Shown in pieces: positions 9,102 through 16,129 of a stretch of 64,000 bases of DNA. The number at the start of each line of letters is the position of its first letter. The stretch's first letter is position 1. Below the pieces are notes generated by a model, which saw nothing but the letters and a program-made list of their open reading frames with translations, was not told the origin of the DNA and did not search any database. The stretch lies in assembly GCF_002920915.1 (NCBI RefSeq), contig NZ_PQVF01000007.1, forward strand, positions 248,001 through 312,000, written 5' to 3'. The position numbers and the translations under genes were made by a program. Source of the DNA: Solitalea longa. GTDB lineage: Bacteria > Bacteroidota > Bacteroidia > Sphingobacteriales > Sphingobacteriaceae.

Positions 9102-9272
9102 ATGCAAGAGATAAAGTTTTTAGATTCAGAAGTTTGTACCATCTCGGTTATTCCAACCGATCCCGAATTAAAAAAGGGTTTAAATATTTATGTAGGTGGA
9201 TGTTGTGCTTTTAAAAAATGCTGCAAAAAATATAAACGTGGCAAAGCCTGCAGAAGCTGTCCTAAACGATAG
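9102..9272 (+). CDS. Small cysteine-rich basic protein (56 aa)
   Basis: A short gene from ATG at 9102 to TAG at 9270-9272. The acidic N-terminal half (MQEIKFLDSEVCTI) is followed by a very basic, cysteine-dense C-terminal half: GGCCAFKKCCKKYKRGKAC then RSCPKR. Of seven cysteines, six fall in the last 23 residues in the pattern CC-x4-CC-x8-C-x2-C, which suggests a metal-binding knuckle or nucleic-acid contact. There is no signal peptide. It is supported by a good promoter 18 nt upstream and a strong terminator 20 nt after the stop, so it looks like a real one-gene unit. I cannot name the family. Confidence 0.75.
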   Translation: MQEIKFLDSEVCTISVIPTDPELKKGLNIYVGGCCAFKKCCKKYKRGKACRSCPKR

Positions 9273-9291
9273 ATTCATTTTAATATACTCC

Positions 9292-9324
9292 AAGAGCCCA
9301 AAAGAAATTTTCTTTTGGGTTCTT
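9292..9324 (+). terminator. Terminator of the small Cys-rich gene
   Basis: A 15-bp stem (AAGAGCCCAAAAGAA with its near-mirror, one G-U pair) around a 3-nt loop. It starts 20 nt after the stop codon. Confidence 0.85.
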
Positions 9325-9409
9325 CCTTTAAATGAAGTTCTTTATGATTCAAAACCGATCAGCACTAAAAACTGAGGAGGATAATTCATCTTGTTCGGTT
9401 CTGTTGGTC

Positions 9410-9636
9410 GGCCTCATAGCCGGCCGAGGCCTAGACCCTTTCTACTTAATGAGAAAGTGTCCAAAGAATCAAGGCTACGCAACTTTAGCTAAAAGATTCT
9501 AAAAAGACTATCTACAATTCGAGCCGTTTCGCTTTGCTTCACTTCTCCGAATTGCTTTACTTCATCTCCTATTCAACTTTACTACTCGTCCTTTTAAAAT
9601 CTTTTTATACGCTAAAGTTACTGAGGCCAATCCTTG
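9410..9636. repeat. GC-rich palindrome plus long imperfect inverted repeat, no gene
   Basis: This is part of a 680-nt stretch without a convincing gene. At 9410-9431 GGCCTC and GAGGCC flank a GC-rich centre. Then 9463-9509 (AATCAAGGCTACGCAACTTT followed by AGCTAAAAGATTC) is roughly complementary to 9588-9636 (which contains GCTAAAGTTACTGAGGCCAA), forming a long imperfect stem. Inside it, CAATTCG and CGAATTG form a nested second stem. It looks like a dispersed intergenic element rather than decayed coding DNA. Copies elsewhere in the genome cannot be checked here. Confidence 0.6.
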
Positions 9637-9711
9637 CAACCTGCTAGTGTAAGCAGATGTATAGGCGAACATTGCCTAAGAATCGGTCAACCATCCGTTG
9701 ATAATAAATAA

Positions 9712-9923
9712 TTGCATCATTAATGCAAAATCATTCAATATTCCCGTAAGGAACCTTGGCCAATTCAGGCCAGTGCGGTATGCTTGAAGGCGAATTGGAC
9801 GTCCCGGTTGAACCGGGATCGGGAATATTCGGTCCGCCTGACCGCGGAAGGCAAAACCTCCATATGATACTGAACTTAATTTCCTGATCCCAAAACCTCT
9901 ACTCCTTTTGCATTTGAATGCAA
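9712..9923. other. Highly structured intergenic DNA, possible structured RNA or repeat element
   Basis: AATATTCCCG (9737-9746) pairs perfectly with CGGGAATATT (9820-9829). Inside, CCAATTC (9760-9766) pairs with GAATTGG (9792-9798), and CCCGG (9803-9807) pairs with CCGGG (9813-9817), giving a three-way junction. Hairpins with the same arms TTGCAT/ATGCAA stand on both sides (9712-9728 and 9908-9923). The stretch is visibly richer in G and C than its surroundings. An antisense 91-codon open frame covers it but looks like translated repeat. Confidence 0.5.
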
Positions 9924-9954
9924 CCGCTTTGCTAAACACTTTCAATAACAAAGA

Positions 9955-10749
9955 CTATTGATCCAGTAAAGCAATAATCCGCAATGGAGCTCCACTTCCA
10001 CCACCTATTTTCATTGGCAAGGCAACAATATTAAAATCTTTATCAGGCAGCAAGTCAAGGTTAGCTACATTTTCAAATATGGGTACCTCCTCTTTAGTTA
10101 AAATAATATGTGTTTCATAAGTTGAGGATTGTCCGAAATCAATACTTGGTGTATCAATTCCAACAGCCTTTATTTTGCGTTCTTTAATTAACCAGTCCGC
10201 AGTTAAAGGCGACAAGCCTGGAAAATGCAGCATCTTAACTCCGTCACTTCCTTTTTTATCGGTGCCCATGTATTTGGTACGATCCGGCCAAAATTTACCG
10301 TATCCTGTTCTCAACAATACAATTGTTCCCGGTTTTAATTGGCCATTTTTTGATTCCCAGCGTAAAATATCTTCCTTGCTTATCAAATAATCAGCATTAG
10401 CGGAACAAGCCTGAACAATATCCACCACCACAGCTTCACCTATTAATTTGTCGAGCGGAATTTGGTCAACGGTTGCCCTGTTTTTATAAAAATGAGCAGG
10501 CGCATCAAAATGAGTACCTCCATGTTCGGCGGCACAAAAGGTGTTTGCCTCATAATGATACCCTTTTTCTGTTTCCCCTTTAAAACCTACGGTAAGTTGA
10601 AAGCCGTTTTCGGTAGGCCAGTAAATTGTTTCCTTGTCGAAAGAGTAAGTAAGATCGATAATTTTCTTGCCTGATACTTGGGCGAAAACTGACTCAGGTT
10701 GAGCGAATAGCAATATAAAAGCTATAAAGGCCCATGCATAATTTTTCAT
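9955..10749 (-). CDS. Exported cyclase-family (kynurenine-formamidase-like) metal hydrolase
   Basis: A 264-residue protein of the cyclase family (PF04199), whose members hydrolyse amide or ester bonds using a divalent metal. The metal-binding motif HGGTHFDAPAH is complete (H76, H80, D82 and H86 from the chosen start). From ATG at 10749 it carries a signal peptide (MKNYAWAFIAFILLFAQPESVFA), so it should be periplasmic, unlike the cytoplasmic KynB. The frame opens seven codons further up, but the signal peptide favours 10749. No tryptophan-degradation genes are nearby, so the substrate is unknown. Confidence 0.85.
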   Translation of the reverse strand: MKNYAWAFIAFILLFAQPESVFAQVSGKKIIDLTYSFDKETIYWPTENGFQLTVGFKGETEKGYHYEANTFCAAEHGGTHFDAPAHFYKNRATVDQIPLDKLIGEAVVVDIVQACSANADYLISKEDILRWESKNGQLKPGTIVLLRTGYGKFWPDRTKYMGTDKKGSDGVKMLHFPGLSPLTADWLIKERKIKAVGIDTPSIDFGQSSTYETHIILTKEEVPIFENVANLDLLPDKDFNIVALPMKIGGGSGAPLRIIALLDQ

Positions 10750-10860
10750 TTTTATTGAATTAGCATTCAATAAATTACAAAAAAAGAGGCTTTCCGAAAA
10801 GAATAGCCTCTAGTATCATCGTTATGCTGAAAAAATACTATCGAGTTAAAAACTCAATAC

Positions 10861-10879
10861 AGTGTTTCGCGCGCGAGCT
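10861..10879. repeat. Direct repeat copy 1 (AGTGTTTCGC...GCGAGCT)
   Basis: AGTGTTTCGCGCGCGAGCT. A longer copy sits at 11622-11656 on the other side of the orphan gene at 11030, with extra GCGTTGCAAACGC-like bases in the middle. GC-rich and unlike the surrounding AT-rich DNA. Confidence 0.55.
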
Positions 10880-10944
10880 GGGTTTCTCTGGTGCAAAGAC
10901 TTACGCAACCCTGCCTAACTCTTAACCGAACAGTTGGGGTTTTA

Positions 10945-10988
10945 TTGATTGTAATCAAAAATTGAAAAAACCAACAACCATACCTTTG
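10945..10988 (+). promoter_or_regulatory. Promoter with FNR/CRP-like box and -7 element
   Basis: TTGATTGTAATCAA (10945-10958) exactly fits the FNR-type consensus TTGAT-N4-ATCAA. The -7 box TACCTTTG lies at 10981-10988. The box centre lies 29.5 nt before the first base of the -7 element, which is about -41 to -43 from the expected transcription start, the class II activator position. A second promoter at 24625 has identical geometry. Confidence 0.6.
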
Positions 10989-11029
10989 TTTTTAATTAAC
11001 CAATTTTTCAACCTTAATATATAAAGATC

Positions 11030-11494
11030 ATGGATTTTTTAAAGCGATTAGTAAATATTAACGACGAAATTGACAACTATGTCCATTATATAATTAAGTT
11101 ACTAAGCGAATCTGAGGCTATTAAAAAAATGAATATTCAACCAAATTATGACAATTGGATATCATTCATTATTGCAGAAATAGATTTTCGGAATCACAGG
11201 AAAGGTTTAACTCCAAAATACAAAGCATCATATACTGATCTTATTTATGATGTTAGAAATCGCGTTAGCTATAAAGACATCCTTGAGCAGATGAATGGTT
11301 ATAATGCGCCAAACTTAAACTCGGCATCATTTTCATTAACCAGAGTATATATGAAACATGTTTGGGGAATAACGGACCGAAGGTTATCAGACCCAATTCA
11401 ACTGACATTTTTTTCAAAAGTTTGTTCAGGCTTAAGAGAGTTTATCATGGATAGATATGAAAAAGTAATGATCTATCGTAAATCAAAGGCTTAA
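11030..11494 (+). CDS. Orphan hypothetical protein (154 aa)
   Basis: I do not recognise this 154-residue protein. It is soluble by appearance, with no signal peptide or membrane segment, and rich in helix-forming and basic residues (for example RRLSDPIQLTFFSKVCSGLREF). The ATG at 11030 is about 35 nt downstream of the predicted start of transcription from an FNR-like promoter. The gene stands alone, closed by a hairpin at 11549, and the whole unit is bracketed by related GC-rich direct repeats (10861 and 11622), which could mean it arrived as a cassette. Confidence 0.7.
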   Translation: MDFLKRLVNINDEIDNYVHYIIKLLSESEAIKKMNIQPNYDNWISFIIAEIDFRNHRKGLTPKYKASYTDLIYDVRNRVSYKDILEQMNGYNAPNLNSASFSLTRVYMKHVWGITDRRLSDPIQLTFFSKVCSGLREFIMDRYEKVMIYRKSKA

Positions 11495-11548
11495 CTTTTC
11501 CTTTTGCGCATTAGCAATGCGTGTGAAATACTTTTATACGTTAAAACA

Positions 11549-11585
11549 ATAAAGCTCGAGTATTTGTAGACTGCTCGAGCTTTAT
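11549..11585 (+). terminator. Probable terminator after the orphan gene
   Basis: ATAAAGCTCGAG and CTCGAGCTTTAT form a 12-bp stem around a 13-nt loop, about 55 nt after the stop codon. The T-run is short, so termination strength is uncertain. Confidence 0.6.
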
Positions 11586-11620
11586 GATTTGGGTTGCTAT
11601 TTTGTATTACAAACACTAAC

Positions 11621-11660
11621 AAGTGTTTCGCACGCGTTGCAAACGCGCGCGAGCTTGGTT
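11621..11660. repeat. Direct repeat copy 2 with internal palindrome
   Basis: AAGTGTTTCGCACGCG followed by TTGCAAACGCGCGCGAGCT. It shares both ends with the copy at 10861-10879 and includes the near-palindrome ACGCGTTGCAAACGCG. The remaining intergenic DNA up to mutS2 shows nothing else. Confidence 0.55.
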
Positions 11661-11739
11661 AATCTAAAAACGCTATTTCTAACAAGCCTTTTTGATTGCC
11701 TAAAAAAGCAGACTCTATATAAAGTATTTAAATACCAAA

Positions 11740-14106
11740 TTACTTAAGTTTCACAATCGAAATCCCATCCCCGCCTCTATCCGGGTGTTCATCTTCAACT
11801 GAATCAACGCCGGTGTATTTTTTCAGGTAATCCCGGATGAGTTTTCTTAAAATACCGTCACCTCGGCCGTGGATAATTCGCAAGGAGTTCATACCCATCA
11901 TCAATGCACGATCGAGGTACTTTTCAATCTCGTAAAGCGTTTCCTCACCTCGCATACCCCTTACATCAATTTCAGGGTTAAACGAAGTACGCTGCTGGAT
12001 CTGATACTCGGCATAGCCGCTGGTTTTACTTTGCTTTTGCTGATCCTTATTCTGAATCTTTTCCAGCCTGTTCAATTTTACCACCGATAACAGATCACCA
12101 ATGGCAATTACCGCGTTCGATTTATTCAACTCAATCACTTTACCTGTTGCATCGGTATCCATTAGTTTCACCCAATCGCCAATGGCCAATGGTTGCGCCT
12201 CTTTTTTATGCGCTGCTTTTTCAGGTTTGGTTTGAAGTTTTTGCTGTTCGGTAGTTAGCTTTTCACGGGCTTGCTTAGTTTTTTCCTTATCAGCCTTCGC
12301 ATGTTTTATTTCGGCAATAGTATTTTCAACCAGTTTATTAGCGCCGCGAATAATGTCCTGAGCCTGTTGCTTGGCATCATTTACCAGCTTTTTGCGGTTC
12401 TCGTCATAATACTCTTTCAGCTTCTTATTTTCTTCAAGAAGCTCATTCAAACGTTTCTGGCGTTTTTCAATCTCTACCTTGGTATCGTAAACCTGCTTTT
12501 TCTCACGCTCAAGGTCCACCAATAAAGTATCTACTTTTTTCTGCTGATCGCCAATTTTGATCTTGGCCAGTTTTAAAACCTGCTCCGGCAAACCTATTTT
12601 CTGAGCTATTTCAAATGCATACGAACTACCCGGTTTTCCCAATTGCAGCACGTACATCGGCTGCATATGCTCATTATCAAACAACATGGAAGCATTTTCA
12701 AGCCCATCGGTATTATTGGCAAATAGTTTCAGGTTTGAATAGTGAGTAGTAATAACGCCTTTTACTTTCTTTTGGTTCAGCACTTGTAAAACCGCTTCGG
12801 CAATGGGTCCGCCAAATTGAGGGTCGGTACCGGTACCAAACTCATCGATCATTACCAGGGTATGAAAATTGGCCATCTCTACAAAATATTTCATTTTAGT
12901 AAGATGGGCACTGTAGGTACTTAAATCGCTTTCAATCGACTGATCATCGCCAATATCTACCAAAACCCTTCTAAAAACGCCCATTTCGGAGAAATTATCG
13001 GCTGGAATTAACATGCCGGCCTGCAACATTAATTGAAGCAAACCTACCGTTTTCATACAAACCGATTTCCCTCCGGCATTAGGTCCTGATACCAAAACAA
13101 CGCGGCCACGGTCATCAATTTTAATATTTAAGGGAACAACCGTTTGTCCGCTTTGCTTAAAGTTTAAATACAAAAGCGGGTGTCGTGCATTGCTCAATTT
13201 CAGTGATGGCTCATTCTTAAGAATCGGCATACTGGCATCTAGCTTAATGGCCAGTGATGCTTTTGCCCTAATGAAATCGATCTTTGTTAAAAGGCTGTGA
13301 TAGGAGTTTAATAACGGAGAATACGGACGCACCTCGTTGGTTAACGAAGTAAGGATCTTTACAATTTCACGGCGTTTTTCAAACTCAAGGTCCCGAACCT
13401 TATTATTCAGTTCAAAAACTTCTGCCGGTTCTAAGTAAATAGTTTGCCCGGTAGCCGATTCATCATGAATAAAGCCTTTCATTTTACGCTTATGCTCCGC
13501 CAAAACAGGAATTACCAAGCGACCATCCCGGATCGTTAAACTTCCATCGGCGCTCCAACCTTCTTTTATCGCATTCCGGAAAATTACATCCAATCTCCTT
13601 CTCGACTCACTCTCGGCTGATGAAATTTCACGTATCACTTTTTGAAGTTCCGGAGTGGCATTGGGCCTTAATTTCCCTTTCGGATCAATAACAGCATCAA
13701 TACTTTTCAGAATTTTTTGCTCAACCACCAAACCTTCAAACAAGGTTTGCAGATTCGGATACAGCTCTTCGCGGTCTTTGAAGTATTTTATAGTTTGAAA
13801 TACCGTGGTAAGCACCAGGGTAAGCGAATAAAAATCTTCTTCCGACAAAAAGGTTCCTTCCACCCTGATCTTATTGACCAGGTATTGAATATCCAAGTAG
13901 TTGGAGGCAGGAAAAGGCGTATCGTTAACTAATACTTCTTTGAATTCGGCGGTTTGCGAAAGCAACTTTTTAAGCAACTCATAATTGGTAATGAATTGCA
14001 TTTTATCAACAAGGTTTTTGCCCATCGAACTCAAGCATTCGTGGCGCAATAACTCTTTAATTTCACTAAAACCTAATTTATCTCCTACGTTTTCGGGGTA
14101 TAGCAC
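11740..14106 (-). CDS. mutS2: Endonuclease MutS2
   Basis: A 788-residue MutS2, which limits homologous recombination and in other bacteria acts on collided ribosomes. Order: N-terminal core and lever helices; ABC-type ATPase with Walker A GPNAGGKSV (about residues 340-348), STYSAHL signature and Walker B MIDEFGTGTDP; a long coiled-coil (about 510-640) rich in Lys/Glu; a KOW-like segment; and a C-terminal Smr nuclease domain (about 708-788) with DVRG and IIHGRGDGIL. Length matches the family. The DUF4296 lipoprotein gene lies 6 nt upstream in the same direction, so the two are cotranscribed. Confidence 0.95.
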   Translation of the reverse strand: MLYPENVGDKLGFSEIKELLRHECLSSMGKNLVDKMQFITNYELLKKLLSQTAEFKEVLVNDTPFPASNYLDIQYLVNKIRVEGTFLSEEDFYSLTLVLTTVFQTIKYFKDREELYPNLQTLFEGLVVEQKILKSIDAVIDPKGKLRPNATPELQKVIREISSAESESRRRLDVIFRNAIKEGWSADGSLTIRDGRLVIPVLAEHKRKMKGFIHDESATGQTIYLEPAEVFELNNKVRDLEFEKRREIVKILTSLTNEVRPYSPLLNSYHSLLTKIDFIRAKASLAIKLDASMPILKNEPSLKLSNARHPLLYLNFKQSGQTVVPLNIKIDDRGRVVLVSGPNAGGKSVCMKTVGLLQLMLQAGMLIPADNFSEMGVFRRVLVDIGDDQSIESDLSTYSAHLTKMKYFVEMANFHTLVMIDEFGTGTDPQFGGPIAEAVLQVLNQKKVKGVITTHYSNLKLFANNTDGLENASMLFDNEHMQPMYVLQLGKPGSSYAFEIAQKIGLPEQVLKLAKIKIGDQQKKVDTLLVDLEREKKQVYDTKVEIEKRQKRLNELLEENKKLKEYYDENRKKLVNDAKQQAQDIIRGANKLVENTIAEIKHAKADKEKTKQAREKLTTEQQKLQTKPEKAAHKKEAQPLAIGDWVKLMDTDATGKVIELNKSNAVIAIGDLLSVVKLNRLEKIQNKDQQKQSKTSGYAEYQIQQRTSFNPEIDVRGMRGEETLYEIEKYLDRALMMGMNSLRIIHGRGDGILRKLIRDYLKKYTGVDSVEDEHPDRGGDGISIVKLK

Positions 14107-14112
14107 GTTATA

Positions 14113-14685
14113 TTATATTTTTTTTACCTGGGGCTTTTTCACGCTAAAAAAAGACTTTTTACGAATAGAATCCCTGGTTCTTAATACTGAATCTCTTTTA
14201 TGTTTTTCTTTTTGCAAATTCTTCTTGATCAAAGTCGAATCAATTTTTGGCCTCGCTTCGGCCGAAAGTTTACTTTGTCGTTTCGATAAACTATCGATCA
14301 TTTGCTCATACATCTTATCCATCACATCGGGATGTTTCAGATAATACTCCATACTGCTTCTAAACTGAGCCGTATCGACCTTATACTTTTTTAAAACAAA
14401 CAAATAAGAAGCCTTGGTAACTCTTTTGGCTGAATCGTCTTTTACGATCCGGTATGATCTCGACTCGATCAAATGCATGTCGGTTAACAAATACCTCATT
14501 TTATCCTGTGGGATAAGGTTGGCAGGTTTATCATTGGTACTACAACCGGCAAATACCAATAAGATCAAACTCAAATACCAATGTTTATCAATCCTTAATC
14601 TGCTACATTTTTTCAAATAATCTCTCACTCTATCAATCCTTATAAATGTTGTTGAACATGCTCTTTTCATATTGTAAATTTGCAA
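14113..14685 (-). CDS. DUF4296 lipoprotein
   Basis: A Bacteroidota DUF4296 protein. The lipobox LVFAGC ends at residue 48 of the longest frame, which is too far in for a normal signal peptide. GTG (14628) or TTG (14616) starts would place LKKCSRLRIDKHW right before the hydrophobic core and give a standard lipoprotein signal, so one of these is probably the real start; the listed end is the longest open frame. The mature part begins KPANLIPQDKMRYLLTDMHLIES, typical of the family, and ends in a Lys/Arg-rich tail. Function unknown. It shares a transcript with mutS2. Confidence 0.8.
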   Translation of the reverse strand: MQIYNMKRACSTTFIRIDRVRDYLKKCSRLRIDKHWYLSLILLVFAGCSTNDKPANLIPQDKMRYLLTDMHLIESRSYRIVKDDSAKRVTKASYLFVLKKYKVDTAQFRSSMEYYLKHPDVMDKMYEQMIDSLSKRQSKLSAEARPKIDSTLIKKNLQKEKHKRDSVLRTRDSIRKKSFFSVKKPQVKKI

Positions 14686-14756
14686 ACCATCGAAAAGGCG
14701 GTTTGGTTTCTGTCTAATAAGCTTTTCGTTTTAATAATCCGTAAAATTATACATTA

Positions 14757-15434
14757 ATGAGCATCTCTGCTAACATCAACGACTTTAAAAAGCAATTAGG
14801 CGCTGTAAAGGTTAAATTAATCGCTGTTTCAAAAACGCAACCTATCGAAAAGATACAGGAAGCGTATGATGCAGGGCACAAAATATTTGGAGAAAACCAG
14901 GTTCAGGAAATGGTGGAAAAGCATGAAGCTTTGCCAAAAGATATCGAATGGCACCTGATCGGCCACCTTCAAACTAATAAAGTAAAGTACATTGCACCCT
15001 TTGTAAGCGTTATTCATTCTGTGGATAGCCTGAAATTACTTCAGGAGATCAATAAGCAAGCATTGAAGAATAACCGCATAATTGACTGTCTGTTTCAAGT
15101 ATACATTGCCGATGAGGACACCAAATTTGGTTTGGGTTATGATGAACTGATCGAACTTTTACGATCGGAAGAGTTTGCCGAACTTAAGAATGTTAGAATT
15201 ACCGGTGTAATGGGAATTGCGACCAATACCAACAACCAGAAACAAATTAAAGAGGAATTTTATGAGCTGGCCACGCTTTTTAATGGCTTAAAAACGGCCT
15301 TTTTCAGAAAGCAGCCTGAGTTCAAAGAAATTTCGATGGGCATGTCGAGCGATTACCTGGTTGCCATTGAACAAGGCAGCACTATGATCAGGGTTGGAAG
15401 TGCCATTTTTGGTGTAAGAAGTAGAAAACCGTAG
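14757..15434 (+). CDS. YggS-family PLP homeostasis protein
   Basis: A 225-residue protein of the YggS/PROSC family that binds pyridoxal 5'-phosphate and keeps free PLP and keto/amino acid pools balanced. The PLP lysine is K26 in LIAVSKTQP. Further marks are FGENQVQEM, WHLIGHLQTNK and the C-terminal MGMSSDYLVAIEQGSTMIRVGSAIFG, which holds the phosphate. Divergent from the DUF4296-mutS2 operon with a 71-nt gap. The start codon at 14757 fits the family. Confidence 0.93.
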   Translation: MSISANINDFKKQLGAVKVKLIAVSKTQPIEKIQEAYDAGHKIFGENQVQEMVEKHEALPKDIEWHLIGHLQTNKVKYIAPFVSVIHSVDSLKLLQEINKQALKNNRIIDCLFQVYIADEDTKFGLGYDELIELLRSEEFAELKNVRITGVMGIATNTNNQKQIKEEFYELATLFNGLKTAFFRKQPEFKEISMGMSSDYLVAIEQGSTMIRVGSAIFGVRSRKP

Positions 15435-15439
15435 GTTGC

Positions 15440-15560
15440 ATTCAGTCGGCAGTATTCAGTCTGCTGTAGGCAGTCGACAGTACTCAATAAATAGTAGGAG
15501 AAAACGGCAATTAGGTCTAATTGCTTATAAAGCTAATCGCTAATAACTAATTGCTAACAG
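15440..15560. repeat. Degenerate short-repeat intergenic DNA
   Basis: Two simple patterns follow each other. The first is CAGTCGGCAGTATTCAGTCTG, in pieces of about 10-12 nt recurring three to four times (AGTCGGCAGT, AGTCTGCTGT, AGTCGACAGT). The second is a run built on GCTAATCGCTAATAACTAAT up to the next start codon. It resembles slipped-strand repeats and has no coding potential. Confidence 0.6.
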
Positions 15561-15562
15561 CT

Positions 15563-16015
15563 ATGTCAATACACATTAGAGACGCCAGAAAAGAAGACTG
15601 TCCGCGTCTTTTAGAACTGATAAAAGAACTGGCCGAATATGAAAAGGCACCTGATGAAGTAACCGTAACACTTGAACATTTTGAAGAAACCGGATTTGGT
15701 GTAAATCCTGTTTGGAAAGCTTTTGTGGCCGAGAAAGATGGTTATGTGGTAGGTTTTGCCTTGTATTATGTGAGATATTCGACCTGGAAAGGCTCGAGGA
15801 TGTACCTGGAAGATATTTTAGTTACCGAAGAAATGCGTGGTGCAGGTATTGGCAAGCTGCTGTTCGACCGATTGATCGTTGAAGCCCGCGAAAAGAATTT
15901 TAACGGCATGGTTTGGCAGGTTTTAGAATGGAACGAACCGGCTATCAATTTTTATAAAAAATACCAAGCTGCTTTTGATGCCGAATGGATAAATTGCAGC
16001 ATTGAAATAAAATGA
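15563..16015 (+). CDS. GNAT-family N-acetyltransferase
   Basis: A 150-residue acetyl-CoA-dependent acetyltransferase of the GNAT superfamily. The acetyl-CoA loop motif is in VTEEMRGAGIGKLLFDRL, preceded by the strand LEDILV; the C-terminal part NEPAINFYKKY is also typical. It is close to the spermidine/diamine acetyltransferase-like subgroup by its opening IRDARKEDCPRLLELIKELAEYEKAPDEV. The upstream four codons of the frame are discarded in favour of ATG 15563. Substrate not determinable. Confidence 0.88.
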   Translation: MSIHIRDARKEDCPRLLELIKELAEYEKAPDEVTVTLEHFEETGFGVNPVWKAFVAEKDGYVVGFALYYVRYSTWKGSRMYLEDILVTEEMRGAGIGKLLFDRLIVEAREKNFNGMVWQVLEWNEPAINFYKKYQAAFDAEWINCSIEIK

Positions 16016-16084
16016 GTGAAGGAATGAATGATAAAATGATTGAATAAATCCTAGACTTCTATCATTCTCCCATTCTATCATTCC
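16016..16084. repeat. GAATGA/TCATTC mirrored repeat
   Basis: GAATGAATGATAAAATGA on the left is mirrored by TATCATTCTCCCATTC and ATCATTCC on the right, so the segment can fold on itself. It separates the acetyltransferase from aspartate kinase and looks like a decayed simple repeat. Confidence 0.5.
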
Positions 16085-16129
16085 ATTATTTTTGATCCAA
16101 AGTACACATAAAAACAAAAACCAAGATTA

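Noticed and set aside
9676-9951. Minus-strand 91-codon open frame
   Set aside because: It coincides entirely with the stem-rich intergenic structure, has an unusual Arg/Pro/Gly composition, no promoter or ribosome site, and a more repetitive than coding look.
15440-15560. Possible CRISPR array
   Set aside because: The units are about 10-12 nt, degenerate and without spacers of constant length; no cas genes in the window.
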